Source of the DNA: Lentilactobacillus otakiensis DSM 19908 = JCM 15040
Lineage (GTDB): Bacteria; Bacillota; Bacilli; Lactobacillales; Lactobacillaceae
Direction of reading: 5' to 3'
NCBI RefSeq assembly: GCF_001434145.1
Contig: NZ_AZED01000014.1
Coordinates: forward strand, 576,907-640,906
DNA: 64,000 nucleotides
Shown: in pieces, positions 16,697 through 25,899 of the stretch
How positions within the stretch are numbered: position 1 is the stretch's first letter
How the letters are laid out: every line of letters starts with the position of its first letter
Notes under the pieces: model-generated
Seen by the model: the letters and a program-made list of their open reading frames with translations, nothing else
Told to the model about the DNA's origin: nothing
Databases searched by the model: none
Made by a program: the position numbers and the translations under genes

Positions 16697-18163
16697 CTAT
16701 TTAAGTTGATCAATGAAGCGATCAAAGGCCGCTTGACCTTCGTCATTCCACTTATAAACACCAGCATCTTCCAGAACTCTGCCAAAGACTTTGCCGACTT
16801 CTTCATCGACTAATTCTTCAACATTGTTTTTAGTGAAGTTGTCGCGTTTCATCAACTCATCTGCCCAAGGCTTGTGATAATCAGCAATTTGATTATCTTC
16901 ACCTAAGACATACTTTTCGACTTCTTTCATTTCGGTCTTCAGACGAGCTGGTAGAATTGCCCGGCCCATCACTTCGATCAAACCGATATTTTCTTTCTTA
17001 ATGTGTTGGACATCCTTATGTGGATGGAAAATTCCGTCTGGGTACTTGTCCGAAGTTTGGTTATCGCGTAAAACAATATCCATTTCGAATTTGTCACCAT
17101 TCATTCTGGCGATTGGCGTCACGGTATGATGGCGGGTGCCATCTGTGTATGCCCGGATATCAACTGATTCATCCGAATAATTCTTCCAAGTTTCGGCAAT
17201 CTTGTTTGCTGCGTTAACAACTTGATTGGCATCTTTGCTAAGAAGACGGATGGTTGCCATTGGCCACTTCACGATACCGGCCTCCAAGCCATCAATGCCA
17301 AAGTCAACAGGACGATCGATTTTAGCCTTCATCATTGGGAATGTGTGGCGACCACCTTGATAATGGTCTTGTGCCAACAATGATCCACCAACAATTGGCA
17401 AATCAGCATTGCTTCCAACAAAGTAATGTGGGAACTGCTTGATAATATCGGTCAAATTAACGAATGTTCGTTGGTCAATTGACATCGGCACGTGCTTTTG
17501 ATTCAGAAAGATCGCATGTTCACCAAAGTAAGCATAGGGTGAATATTGGAAGCCCCATGGTTCACCGTTGATCATCATTCTAATCACTCGGTGATTGCTA
17601 CGGGCTGGATAGCCAAGACGGCCCAAATAGCCTTCGTTTTCAATCGCTAACGGTCCTACGGGATAACTGGTAGACTTTGCTCTGCCCGCTGCAGCAATCG
17701 CCTTAGGATCCTTCTCAGGCTTGGATAGGTTAATGGTGATTTCAAGATTGCCATAATCTGTCTTGGTTTCATAAGAAATATTTTTGGCAATTGCCCGAGT
17801 CTTGATATAATCATTATCCTGACTCATGTGATAGAAATAGTCAGTGGCTGCATCAGGAGATTGTTCATACTTGTTCCAGAAAATATGGTTTAGCGTCGAT
17901 GGAATTGGTGTGATCAAGTCCATCAATTGATCCTCAAGAATTTCCCGGTTGGTAATCGAATCTTCAATTTTGCCATGTTGAATTGCTAAATCCACCAAGT
18001 CATTGGCCAAATCGACTGCAGAACTGTCTTCGGTTGAATCGCCAAAGCCATCCCCGATCAGTCTAAAAATCAGATTGGTAACATAAATCCGGTCAACATC
18101 TGAATATGGTGAATCTGATTTGATAATTAAATCGACAAATTTTTCAACTGCTGATTGGCTCAT
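16697..18163 (-). CDS. galT: UDP-glucose--hexose-1-phosphate uridylyltransferase GalT, type II
   Basis: Exchanges UMP between UDP-glucose and galactose-1-phosphate in the Leloir pathway. 488 residues, matching the longer GalT form of lactobacilli and streptococci rather than the about 350-residue E. coli type. The sequence includes FFVGSNADLPIVGGSLLAQDHYQGG-type segments (HYFVGSNADLPIVGG) and an HPHKD stretch near residue 390. It follows galE by two bases, so coupled translation is likely. The usual enzymatic His motif is less obvious in this subtype. Confidence 0.94.
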   Translation of the reverse strand: MSQSAVEKFVDLIIKSDSPYSDVDRIYVTNLIFRLIGDGFGDSTEDSSAVDLANDLVDLAIQHGKIEDSITNREILEDQLMDLITPIPSTLNHIFWNKYEQSPDAATDYFYHMSQDNDYIKTRAIAKNISYETKTDYGNLEITINLSKPEKDPKAIAAAGRAKSTSYPVGPLAIENEGYLGRLGYPARSNHRVIRMMINGEPWGFQYSPYAYFGEHAIFLNQKHVPMSIDQRTFVNLTDIIKQFPHYFVGSNADLPIVGGSLLAQDHYQGGRHTFPMMKAKIDRPVDFGIDGLEAGIVKWPMATIRLLSKDANQVVNAANKIAETWKNYSDESVDIRAYTDGTRHHTVTPIARMNGDKFEMDIVLRDNQTSDKYPDGIFHPHKDVQHIKKENIGLIEVMGRAILPARLKTEMKEVEKYVLGEDNQIADYHKPWADELMKRDNFTKNNVEELVDEEVGKVFGRVLEDAGVYKWNDEGQAAFDRFIDQLK

Positions 18164-18165
18164 GT

Positions 18166-19170
18166 TTACTGATTTCCTTTCTGATCGTCATAACCCTTTG
18201 GATGAGTTTCTTTCCAGTTCCAGGCGGTCTTAATGATTTCGTGAACATCATCAAATTGTGGCTTCCAGCCAAGGACCTTCCGTGCTTTATCGCTAGCGGC
18301 AATCAAAGTACTTGGGTCACCGGCACGACGTGGACCCATCTTGGCAGGAATTGGCTTGCCGGTGACATCACGGGCTGCATCCAACATTTGTTTGTTGGAG
18401 AAACCGGTTGATGAGCCTAAATTAAAGGCATCACTGTCGTTACCAGCCTGCAGGTATTTCAATGCCAAGATGTGTGCATCGGCTAAATCAAGCACATGTA
18501 CATAATCACGTACGTTAGTGCCGTCTGGGGTGTCGTAATCGTCGCCGAAAATCGTCAACTGGTCACGTTCACCTGAAGCAACTTGTAAAATGATTGGTAC
18601 CAAGTGGGTTTCTGGATGGTGATCTTCACCAATTGATCCATCCGGCTTAGCACCGGCAACGTTAAAGTAGCGCAGAGCAACAAACTTAATGCCATAGGCG
18701 ACATCGCTCCAATGCATGATCTTTTCCATTGCCAATTTGCTTTCGCCATAGGGGTTGGTTGGAACTTGTGGGTCAGTTTCCTTGATTGGAATTTGTTTGG
18801 GTTCGCCGTAAGTTGCCGCAGTTGATGAGAAGACAATCTTCTTAACATTGTGGGCATTCATGACTTCAAGCAAACTGATCATCCCACCAGTATTGTTATC
18901 AAAGTACTTTAATGGCTTTTCCATGGATTCAGGGACAACGGAGAAGGCAGCAAAGTGAATCACACCTTCAATATCTTCTTTATCAAAAACATCGTTCATG
19001 AATTTCTTGTCACGAACGTCACCTTCATAAAAACGGGCCTTGGGATTGATTGCGGCTTTGTGTCCAGTAACCAAATTATCAACAACCGCGACATCATAGC
19101 CGTTTTCAACCAATCGATCAACCGTATGTGATCCGATATAACCTGCTCCACCTAATACTAAAATTGCCAT
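18166..19170 (-). CDS. galE: UDP-glucose 4-epimerase
   Basis: Interconverts UDP-galactose and UDP-glucose; short-chain dehydrogenase fold with bound [17 protein letters not shown] near residue 7-20 is the Rossmann motif, catalytic Ser-Thr lies in [11 protein letters not shown] and the YxxxK pair in [11 protein letters not shown] near residue 148. 334 residues. Middle gene of galKET; AAGGAGGATATTTAA precedes the start. Confidence 0.96.
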   Translation of the reverse strand: MAILVLGGAGYIGSHTVDRLVENGYDVAVVDNLVTGHKAAINPKARFYEGDVRDKKFMNDVFDKEDIEGVIHFAAFSVVPESMEKPLKYFDNNTGGMISLLEVMNAHNVKKIVFSSTAATYGEPKQIPIKETDPQVPTNPYGESKLAMEKIMHWSDVAYGIKFVALRYFNVAGAKPDGSIGEDHHPETHLVPIILQVASGERDQLTIFGDDYDTPDGTNVRDYVHVLDLADAHILALKYLQAGNDSDAFNLGSSTGFSNKQMLDAARDVTGKPIPAKMGPRRAGDPSTLIAASDKARKVLGWKPQFDDVHEIIKTAWNWKETHPKGYDDQKGNQ

Positions 19171-19197
19171 TTAAATATCCTCCTTCTAATCAATTAA

Positions 19198-20364
19198 CTA
19201 CTTAATCTCTTTAGGGCCATCTGAAATTTCTGCAATGTAGAACTCTGCAGGATGACCAATTTCTTTCTCATAGACATCGCCGACATTTTTGGTGAAGGCG
19301 TCAACCTTGTCACGGTCGACAATCGCAATGGCACAACCACCAAATCCGGCACCAGTCATTCGGGCACCAACGACACCAGGTTGTTTCCAAGCGGTTTCGG
19401 CCAAAGTATCCAGTTCTTTACCAGTTACTTCAAAATCGTAATGGAGCGAAACGTGGGAAGCATTGATTAACTTACCAAAGGTTTTAAGATCATTGTTAAC
19501 TAAAGCATCTTTTGCTTGAAGGGTTCGCTGATTTTCGAAAACAGCGTGACGAGCACGACGAATTAAAACATCATCGTTAATCAAGTAACTATTTTCATCA
19601 AATTCACTTTCAGTTAAATCGCCTAATGATTTGATAGGTAAGCCAACTTGCAAGCGTTTCAAGGCTTCTTCACATTGCGCGCGACGTTCATTGTATTTGG
19701 AATCTGCCAACTCACGGTGCTTCTTGGTATTCATGATCACAATCACACGGTCACCCATTTCAACTGGTACGTAATCGTAATCCAAAGTGTTGGTATCAAG
19801 CAAAACAGCTTGGTCCTTCTTGCCCATGCCAATCGCAAATTGATCCATGATTCCTGAGTTCACACCAATGTATTTGTTTTCAACTAATTGGCCGTATTTA
19901 ACGAGGTCAAGTTCACTGATGCCAAGTGAGAAGACATCGTTGATAATTTCACCAGTTAGTAATTCAATGGCAGCTGATGATGACAAGCCAGCAGCATCAG
20001 GAAGATTACCATAGACAGCTAAATCGAAGCCGTGGCCAATCTTGTAACCATGTTCGATAATTTGAACCATCATTCCCTTGGGATAGTTGGTCCAGCTGTC
20101 AGCCTTGTTATAAGCGAGGTTATCCAATGAGATTTCAACAATCCCTGCATCCGGTACATTGCCTGAGAACATTCTGATGGTGTTGTCTTTTCTTTCACCA
20201 TAAGCAGCGTAAATCCCCATGCTGATTGCACAAGGGAAAACGTGGCCACCATTAAAATCAGTATATTCACCAATTAAATTAATTCGGCCAGGTGAAAAGA
20301 ATACTCTACTTGAATCGTAACCAAACTTGTCATTAAACTCTTTTTGTACGTCATCAGAAATCAT
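19198..20364 (-). CDS. galK: Galactokinase
   Basis: Phosphorylates galactose at C1. GHMP kinase with the galactokinase signature GRINLIGEYTDFNGGHVFP near residue 28-45, ATP loop GLSSSAAIELLTG near residue 115-127 and the C-terminal GARMTGAGFGGCAIA. The ATG at 20364 is preferred because GAGGG is nine bases upstream; the ATG three codons earlier abuts that ribosome site. First gene of galKET, directly behind a consensus promoter with a GalR-like operator. Confidence 0.95.
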   Translation of the reverse strand: MISDDVQKEFNDKFGYDSSRVFFSPGRINLIGEYTDFNGGHVFPCAISMGIYAAYGERKDNTIRMFSGNVPDAGIVEISLDNLAYNKADSWTNYPKGMMVQIIEHGYKIGHGFDLAVYGNLPDAAGLSSSAAIELLTGEIINDVFSLGISELDLVKYGQLVENKYIGVNSGIMDQFAIGMGKKDQAVLLDTNTLDYDYVPVEMGDRVIVIMNTKKHRELADSKYNERRAQCEEALKRLQVGLPIKSLGDLTESEFDENSYLINDDVLIRRARHAVFENQRTLQAKDALVNNDLKTFGKLINASHVSLHYDFEVTGKELDTLAETAWKQPGVVGARMTGAGFGGCAIAIVDRDKVDAFTKNVGDVYEKEIGHPAEFYIAEISDGPKEIK

Positions 20365-20389
20365 AAATTTCATCCCTCTACATATATTT

Positions 20390-20404
20390 TAGTAAACTTT
20401 ACTA
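20390..20404. promoter_or_regulatory. GalR-type operator before galK
   Basis: TAGTAAACTTTACTA is a perfect 15-base palindrome (TAGTAAA-C-TTTACTA) at the expected transcription start of galK. It resembles operators of LacI/GalR family repressors of lactic acid bacteria. The regulator gene is not in the window. Confidence 0.7.
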
Positions 20405-20409
20405 ACCAA

Positions 20410-20438
20410 AATTTAACTCATTTTGGTAGCGTTGTCAA
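20410..20438 (-). promoter_or_regulatory. galKET promoter
   Basis: Minus strand TTGACA (20433-20438) and TAAATT (20410-20415) with a 17-bp spacer. Consensus -35, good -10, start point predicted in the adjoining operator. Confidence 0.8.
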
Positions 20439-20636
20439 CCTTAACATCACAATTTTATGACTTGTAAAATACAATTAAAATCCCTGCTATGCTTGAAGAG
20501 TTAGCTTATAATTAACTAGTTTGTGAATGTGACCGATTTTTCATGAAAACGCTTCATTCGTTTCCAAACAAACCGCTTTATATCAAGGTAAAATTCAGTA
20601 AACATTTTGAATACTGAATCGACATCACTTCAATAC
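20439..20636. other. Upstream part of gal control region, no gene
   Basis: The gap between the galK start and the end of mprF is just over 300 bases. It holds the operator, promoter, cre site and mprF terminator listed separately. The remainder (AT-rich, with no open frame that has a ribosome site) shows nothing I can name. Confidence 0.5.
20543..20557. promoter_or_regulatory. cre site upstream of galK
   Basis: ATGAAAACGCTTCAT is a near-perfect cre palindrome (consensus TGWAARCGYTWNCA). It is about 105 bp upstream of the galK -35, so it may serve a second upstream promoter or act at a distance. Confidence 0.7.
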
Positions 20637-20669
20637 AAAAAGATCACCGACATGCTTTCGTCGCTGATC
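20637..20669 (-). terminator. Terminator of mprF
   Basis: Minus strand GATCAGCGACG pairs with GTCGGTGATC over a short loop and is followed by TTTTTG. Confidence 0.8.
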
Positions 20670-20682
20670 CATAAGTAACCGT

Positions 20683-23274
20683 TTATTTAGGTTGATTGGC
20701 ATCCATAATGTACCACAATGCTTTGGCAAGGCCCGCCGGCTTCTTATTGCGTGGTTGGTTGACCACTAAGATAATTTGTAGCACAGCGTAAACCAAACCG
20801 CTGCGGCGATAATATGCAATGTATTTGGACTCCCATTTATCGACGTACTTATCCTTGTATGAGCGCAGCCCCTCGAAACTGTATAACTTGTAGCCATACT
20901 GATAAATCAAATGGACAATCCGTTCCTGAGTGAAGCTGAAACGTGAAGTGCCGACATTAGAAAATGGGGACATGCCCAAATCAAAGTACTTGTACCCCTT
21001 ATCATGAGATGTTTCGTACAGGTTAATTAAGATGCCATCCATAATTCCTGATGGCGCATCAGCCGATGAACGCATCAGGTCAATGGAAGTGGTAATCTTA
21101 TTCCCATCTGGCATTAAATTAGCAAAGGCAACAATTTTTCCACGACTGTCTTTCATCACTGTGATTGGAGCTTGCTGGAGATAATAATCATCAAAGAACC
21201 CCAATGAAAATCCCTTTTCGGCTTTATTATCAAGCCATTCGTCAGAGATTTGTTTGAGAGTTTTCATCAACTCATCTGAAAATGGTGGCTGTAAAATTTC
21301 AAATTGATAGCCTTCGCGGTCAAATTTGTGCATCAATGCCCTTTCACCGCGATGCCTTTTGCCAGCTAATGTGAACTCATCCAAATCAACCAAACCATCC
21401 TCACCAGTTTTAATAAAGTCAAAACCCGTTTCGTGAAGACTCATTGTAAGTTCCTCATTAATTTCATAGAAGACCAGCTTGAGATCTGATTTATCCGCTT
21501 CTTTGACAAAATCGTCAATTGAAACGGAAAATTTTGCTTGGTCTCCGACTGGTTCACCCATGATCAGTAACTTGTCGGCAATTTTTTTGTACATAAAGAA
21601 TACTTTATCTTCACCATCGACCGTATAAAAATAAATTTGCTTGTCACGAAGAAATGCCAGATGGCTGTCTTCATTACCACCAAATTTGTCAATCACCGCC
21701 TTAACTCGATCAGCGTTAAATCGCTGTGTGAGCCATTCTGGATGTCCGGCAGTCAAGTATGCATTGATGCCAACAAGAACCAGCAGAGCGATGATGAGGC
21801 CGATAAATCCCACGAACCAGGCACCAGCCGATGGAAAGAGATACGCTTTGTCAAAGTGCAAGGGTGATTTCTTATTAGCAGCGATTCCAATCAACGTGTA
21901 AATGACGAATGTCACGATAAAAATCGAGCTATTAAATAATAGGACGCCCCACGAATTTGCCATTCGTTCGCGGTATAGAACTGCCCTTGAAAGCCATAAC
22001 GTAATTAAAATAATGACAAACAGCAAAATCATCCGCCAAGTGAACGCTTCATTAAACCAAGTATTGAAAATTGAAAGAATTAAAACGAAGACCGTTGGCA
22101 TAAATGCCCGTCTTGTCCGTGTCCAAATGCCGCTTGCCAAGCCGATCAAGAGAAATGCAACCACGATATTCATAATATGGCTGACGAAGAAAATTGAATA
22201 TGGCAACAGTTTAACGTACAACTTGTTCACAATCACCAAATTGGGCACAGTCGCAAAAAGCAACATCATGATCCCTGAAAAGTACATGAACCCAGTCAGA
22301 AAGACTTGCGCGATGCGTTGAATCAACAGACGTGGCAAGTCATCCAAGAAACTGTTCAGTTTGGTTCCGGTGTCGTGGATAAATAAACCGGTTCCGACAA
22401 TGAATGGGAGAAGGTAATAAAATAATCGGTACAACAAAATCCAAACCAGCGCATCACTTCGAGCAACGCCAATAAATCCCAAACCAATGATGACAAAAAT
22501 ATCAAATGATCCTAAACCGCCAGGAATCATCGAAACAACCCCAGCAACGTTGGCAACAACGAAAATTGGGACAACCAGCCTTAAGTCGACTGGCAACTTC
22601 ATAAGATAGCCAATTAATACAAAGAATCCCAGAGCACTGCCCCATTCAAGAAATGATCCGGCAGTCATCACAAGTTCTTGTTTGGTTGAAAGATCACTAA
22701 AGAATTGAGAGTCAGTCACCTTGGTAAAAATCATGACTCCTGGGAAGTAGACAGCGCCACCCAGCAACCAAATCCAGTACTGGGCGAAAGTTGTTCCAAT
22801 TCCAAAACCAAAGATCATGATGAGTGAAACCAAACACAGCAAAGAAAGTCCTGAGATGAGGAATAAAGCAACTTTGGAGATCGCATATAATATTTGTTTC
22901 CGGGTGGCACCTTTGCCATAAAAGTGAGCCCGCAGACTTGCGCCAAGCAAGCCGCCGAACCCGAGTAAGTTGGTAAAAGTGTTCACAACCCAGCCGCTAC
23001 GCACTATGTATTTTGGCGAAAATTTTGTTGGTAAGAACTGCACTATCGAATAATCATACACCAGCATTGGTAGAATGGAGATAAAGCCAACCACCAGCAT
23101 GATGATTAAGGCACCTTTGCTTTGACTCGCCAAAACAGCTTTGAATTGATCGCCGTTGACTTCACGAATAATCTTTGCTAATTGACGAACGACAAAAATC
23201 AAAACAGAGAACACAAAAATGAGTTTGATCATTGTCATCCGTTTATCGATAAATTCTTTAACCTGCTTAATCAT
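20683..23274 (-). CDS. mprF: Phosphatidylglycerol lysyltransferase/flippase MprF
   Basis: Adds lysine from lysyl-tRNA to phosphatidylglycerol and flips the product to the outer leaflet, giving resistance to cationic peptides. The first about 530 residues hold many hydrophobic membrane segments (flippase domain), the last about 300 the soluble GNAT-like synthase domain with RHRGERALMHKFDREGYQFE and FDLGMSPFSNVG. The ATG at 23274 is preceded by GGTGGAACG; a 38-codon longer reading lacks a ribosome site. 863 residues. It sits downstream of rplL behind a terminator, where rpoB would be in B. subtilis. Confidence 0.94.
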   Translation of the reverse strand: MIKQVKEFIDKRMTMIKLIFVFSVLIFVVRQLAKIIREVNGDQFKAVLASQSKGALIIMLVVGFISILPMLVYDYSIVQFLPTKFSPKYIVRSGWVVNTFTNLLGFGGLLGASLRAHFYGKGATRKQILYAISKVALFLISGLSLLCLVSLIMIFGFGIGTTFAQYWIWLLGGAVYFPGVMIFTKVTDSQFFSDLSTKQELVMTAGSFLEWGSALGFFVLIGYLMKLPVDLRLVVPIFVVANVAGVVSMIPGGLGSFDIFVIIGLGFIGVARSDALVWILLYRLFYYLLPFIVGTGLFIHDTGTKLNSFLDDLPRLLIQRIAQVFLTGFMYFSGIMMLLFATVPNLVIVNKLYVKLLPYSIFFVSHIMNIVVAFLLIGLASGIWTRTRRAFMPTVFVLILSIFNTWFNEAFTWRMILLFVIILITLWLSRAVLYRERMANSWGVLLFNSSIFIVTFVIYTLIGIAANKKSPLHFDKAYLFPSAGAWFVGFIGLIIALLVLVGINAYLTAGHPEWLTQRFNADRVKAVIDKFGGNEDSHLAFLRDKQIYFYTVDGEDKVFFMYKKIADKLLIMGEPVGDQAKFSVSIDDFVKEADKSDLKLVFYEINEELTMSLHETGFDFIKTGEDGLVDLDEFTLAGKRHRGERALMHKFDREGYQFEILQPPFSDELMKTLKQISDEWLDNKAEKGFSLGFFDDYYLQQAPITVMKDSRGKIVAFANLMPDGNKITTSIDLMRSSADAPSGIMDGILINLYETSHDKGYKYFDLGMSPFSNVGTSRFSFTQERIVHLIYQYGYKLYSFEGLRSYKDKYVDKWESKYIAYYRRSGLVYAVLQIILVVNQPRNKKPAGLAKALWYIMDANQPK

Positions 23275-23356
23275 CGTTCCACCATCATTTCGTTTTGAAT
23301 AGACAACTTTGCATCTATTATGCCAATTAATTGAATCCTGTACAACCAAGTTGCAC

Positions 23357-23395
23357 AAAAAAACTGTGTACCGACAATGTCGATACACAGTTTTT
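23357..23395 (-). terminator. Terminator of rplJL
   Basis: Minus strand ACTGTGTATCGACA pairs with TGTCGGTACACAGT, then TTTTTTTG. It closes the rplJ-rplL transcript. Confidence 0.88.
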
Positions 23396-23420
23396 GGAAT
23401 GCTTAATTATCTTAATAAGA

Positions 23421-23786
23421 CTACTTAAGAGTAACAGTTCCACCAACGGCTTCAAGTTGTTCCTTGATCTTGTTGGCTTCGTCTTCTGAAGCGCCTTCCT
23501 TGATGATTGATGGAACCTTATCCACAAGTCCTTTAGCGTCTTTCAAACCAAGACCGGTGATGTCACGGATAGCCTTGATGGCTTTAACCTTTTGGTCACC
23601 TGATTCAGTTAATTCAACATCGTATGAATCCTTAGCAGCAGCATCGCCACCAGCAGCACCTGCAGCAGCAACTGGAGCAGAAGCTGAAACGCCGAATTCG
23701 TCTTCGATTGACTTAACCAAGTCGTTAAGGTCAGAAATTGAAGCATCTTTTAATTGGTCAATAATATTATCTTTATCAAAAGCCAT
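23421..23786 (-). CDS. rplL: 50S ribosomal protein L7/L12
   Basis: Forms the ribosomal stalk that recruits translation GTPases. 121 residues: an N-terminal dimerisation part ([20 protein letters not shown]), an Ala/Gly-rich hinge ([16 protein letters not shown]) and the C-terminal domain with [21 protein letters not shown] sequence ([20 protein letters not shown]). The ATG at 23786 follows GGAGGAAAATATA. Co-transcribed with rplJ. Confidence 0.98.
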   Translation of the reverse strand: MAFDKDNIIDQLKDASISDLNDLVKSIEDEFGVSASAPVAAAGAAGGDAAAKDSYDVELTESGDQKVKAIKAIRDITGLGLKDAKGLVDKVPSIIKEGASEDEANKIKEQLEAVGGTVTLK

Positions 23787-23825
23787 TATATTTTCCTCCA
23801 TTAATTGGAATTTATTTAGTTCTGA

Positions 23826-24338
23826 TTAGGCAGCGTCGCCATCGTCAGATTGTTTCTTGTCAGCAATAGCTTTAACACCATATGCGAAGTTGCGTACAGG
23901 TGCTTGAAGAATGTTAGCAAGAGTAGATAACAATTCTTCACGGCTAGGCAATGCAGCATATGCAGTAATTTCATCAAGACTGGCAACTTCACCATCGATA
24001 ACGCCACCCTTAAGTTTAAGTTTGTCGTTAGCCTTTGCAAAGTTGTGGACGATCTTAGGTCCTGCAACAGGATCTTCTGATGAAAATACAACAGCAGTTG
24101 GGCCATTGAAAGTTGGTTTCAAATCTTCAAAGCCAGCATCAGTAGCAGCACGATCCATTACCTTGTTCTTGATAACTTCCATCTTAACGCCTTCGTCACG
24201 CAATTGCTTACGCAAGTCAGTAACTTCAGCAACAGTTAAGCCACGGTAGTTAATGATGACGATAGATGAAGCATTTTTCAATTCTTCAGTAACAGATGCA
24301 ACCTTTTTTGCTTTTACAGCAACAGTTTGTTCACTCAC
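23826..24338 (-). CDS. rplJ: 50S ribosomal protein L10
   Basis: Anchors L7/L12 dimers to the ribosome. 170 residues beginning SEQTVAVKAKKVASVTEEL, with the core VIINYRGLTVAEVTDLRKQLR and VMDRAATDAGFEDLKP. I start at the GTG 24338, eight bases after GGGAGG; the GTG three codons upstream touches the ribosome site. Preceded by an L10 leader that would let the protein control its own synthesis. Confidence 0.96.
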   Translation of the reverse strand: MSEQTVAVKAKKVASVTEELKNASSIVIINYRGLTVAEVTDLRKQLRDEGVKMEVIKNKVMDRAATDAGFEDLKPTFNGPTAVVFSSEDPVAGPKIVHNFAKANDKLKLKGGVIDGEVASLDEITAYAALPSREELLSTLANILQAPVRNFAYGVKAIADKKQSDDGDAA

Positions 24339-24371
24339 GAATTTCACCTCCCAAAGTATTTGTTGGGACTT

Positions 24372-24480
24372 AATAAAAAATCCCTATGCCCACCCAGACA
24401 TAGGAAAAAAGTAAAATTACTTTCCTCGGCAGGATATTAAGGCATGGAAGCCACCTGAGTCTTAGGCGAATATATCAGCA
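24372..24480 (-). promoter_or_regulatory. Ribosomal protein L10 leader with attenuator
   Basis: Minus-strand RNA between the promoter and rplJ contains the L10-leader type sequence CCTAAGACTCAGGTGGC and GCCTTAATATCCTGCCGAGG. It ends in a terminator-like hairpin CCTATG...CATAGG followed by TTTTTTATTA (24376-24405). The known role of this element in Firmicutes is feedback by the L10-L12 complex. Assigned by sequence and position; no alignment was run. Confidence 0.82.
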
Positions 24481-24486
24481 ACTAAC

Positions 24487-24516
24487 AGTCTATCACATTA
24501 AGTAATTGATCGTCAA
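24487..24516 (-). promoter_or_regulatory. rplJ promoter
   Basis: Minus strand TTGACG (24511-24516) and TAGACT (24487-24492) separated by 18 bp. It lies in the rplA-rplJ gap and starts the L10 leader. Confidence 0.7.
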
Positions 24517-24546
24517 TTAGGGATTTTTTATTCAAATCGAAACTAA

Positions 24547-25254
24547 TTAAGCTTCAACATTTGAGAATGAGTCAAGATCAACTTTGACGCCGGGGCCAAA
24601 TGTAGTTGAAAGTGAAACGTTGTTAACGTAAACGCCACGTACAGAAGCTGGACGTGCTTTAACAATAACATCCTCAATTGTCTTCAAGTTACCAACAAGC
24701 TTGTCGGCATCGAATGAAACTTTACCAACTGGGACAGCCACGTTACCGTCACGGTCAGTCCGGTAAGTAACCTTACCAGCTTTTGATTCTTTAACCGCTT
24801 TGGCAACATCCATGGTAACAGTTCCAGTCTTAGGGTTTGGCATCAAACCTTTAGGTCCAAGAACACGGCCTAAACGTCCTACTTGAGCCATCATGTCAGG
24901 TGTTGCAATTGCAACATCGAAATCAAGCCAGCCACCTTGAATCTTTTGAACTAAGTCAGCTTCACCGACAAAATCTGCACCAGCTTCTTCAGCTGCTTTA
25001 GCATTGTCACCCTTAGCAAATACGACAACGGTTTGTTCCTTACCAGTACCATTAGGTAAGACAACGGCGCCACGTAATTGTTGATCAGCCTGCTTAGTAT
25101 CAACGTTTAATTTAAACACAATTTCAACAGTTGAGTCGAATTTTGCGAAATCAATATCTTTTACCAATTGAACAGCATCTTTGATTGGGTATGCCTTTTC
25201 AGCATCAACCTTTTCAACAGCTGCCTTGTAGTTTTTACCTCTTTTACGAGCCAT
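24547..25254 (-). CDS. rplA: 50S ribosomal protein L1
   Basis: L1 stalk protein that moves deacylated tRNA out of the E site and acts as translational repressor of its own mRNA in bacteria. 235 residues from [15 protein letters not shown], with [20 protein letters not shown] and [22 protein letters not shown], the L1 signature. The ATG at 25254 follows AAGGAGGAAAACACAC; the longer reading lacks any signal. Follows rplK. Confidence 0.98.
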   Translation of the reverse strand: MARKRGKNYKAAVEKVDAEKAYPIKDAVQLVKDIDFAKFDSTVEIVFKLNVDTKQADQQLRGAVVLPNGTGKEQTVVVFAKGDNAKAAEEAGADFVGEADLVQKIQGGWLDFDVAIATPDMMAQVGRLGRVLGPKGLMPNPKTGTVTMDVAKAVKESKAGKVTYRTDRDGNVAVPVGKVSFDADKLVGNLKTIEDVIVKARPASVRGVYVNNVSLSTTFGPGVKVDLDSFSNVEA

Positions 25255-25353
25255 GTGTGTTTTCCTCCTTGCTTTGTGGTTATAACGGATTAACCTCCCA
25301 CGCGACGTGAAACAGTGTGTCATCGTTAAAAGTTCTGATGCAACAGGTTTAGA

Positions 25354-25779
25354 CTATCCTTCGACAGTAAAGCCCATGCTGCGTGCAGTACCTTCAACCA
25401 TGCGCATTGCTGCTTCAACATCAGCTGCGTTTAGGTCTTTCATTTTAGTTTCGGCAATTTCTTTAACTTGGTCTTTGGTAACAGTTGCGACCTTGTTAGT
25501 ATTTGGTTCGCCGGAACCCTTTTGAACACCAGCAGCTTTCTTGAGTAACACAGCAGCAGGTGGAGTCTTGGTGATGAAGTCGAATGAACGATCTTCATAC
25601 ACAGTGATAACTACAGGAATAATCATCCCTGCCTGATCGGCAGTACGTGCATTAAATTCCTTAGTGAATCCCATGATGTTGATACCTGCTTGACCTAATG
25701 CAGGACCAACTGGAGGGGCAGGTGTTGCTTTGCCCGCTGGAATTTGCAACTTAACAATATTCGCTACTTTTTTAGCCAC
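25354..25779 (-). CDS. rplK: 50S ribosomal protein L11
   Basis: Part of the GTPase-associated centre. 141 residues with the N-terminal [23 protein letters not shown] (proline-rich hinge) and the C-terminal rRNA-binding domain ending [13 protein letters not shown]. The start is GTG, nine bases after AAGGAGG. First gene of rplKA. Confidence 0.98.
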   Translation of the reverse strand: MAKKVANIVKLQIPAGKATPAPPVGPALGQAGINIMGFTKEFNARTADQAGMIIPVVITVYEDRSFDFITKTPPAAVLLKKAAGVQKGSGEPNTNKVATVTKDQVKEIAETKMKDLNAADVEAAMRMVEGTARSMGFTVEG

Positions 25780-25864
25780 GAGACATAACCTCCTTAAGTC
25801 CGTGTGTGGTAAATGGAGATCAAAATTTCTCCTCCCACGTTGGTATGCTTAAACATACCATACT

Positions 25865-25893
25865 AATATAACATAAACATATTCATTCAACAA
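25865..25893 (-). promoter_or_regulatory. rplK promoter
   Basis: Minus strand TTGTTG (25888-25893) and TATATT (25865-25870), 17-bp spacer. The leader that follows contains TGGTATG...CATACCA and GGAGA...TCTCC hairpins, which might hold the L1 feedback site; this is inference. Confidence 0.6.
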
Positions 25894-25899
25894 CCTAAA

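Noticed and set aside
21902..22321. 139-codon plus-strand open frame inside mprF
   Set aside because: It is antisense to the membrane domain of mprF, has no ribosome site and no recognisable domain.
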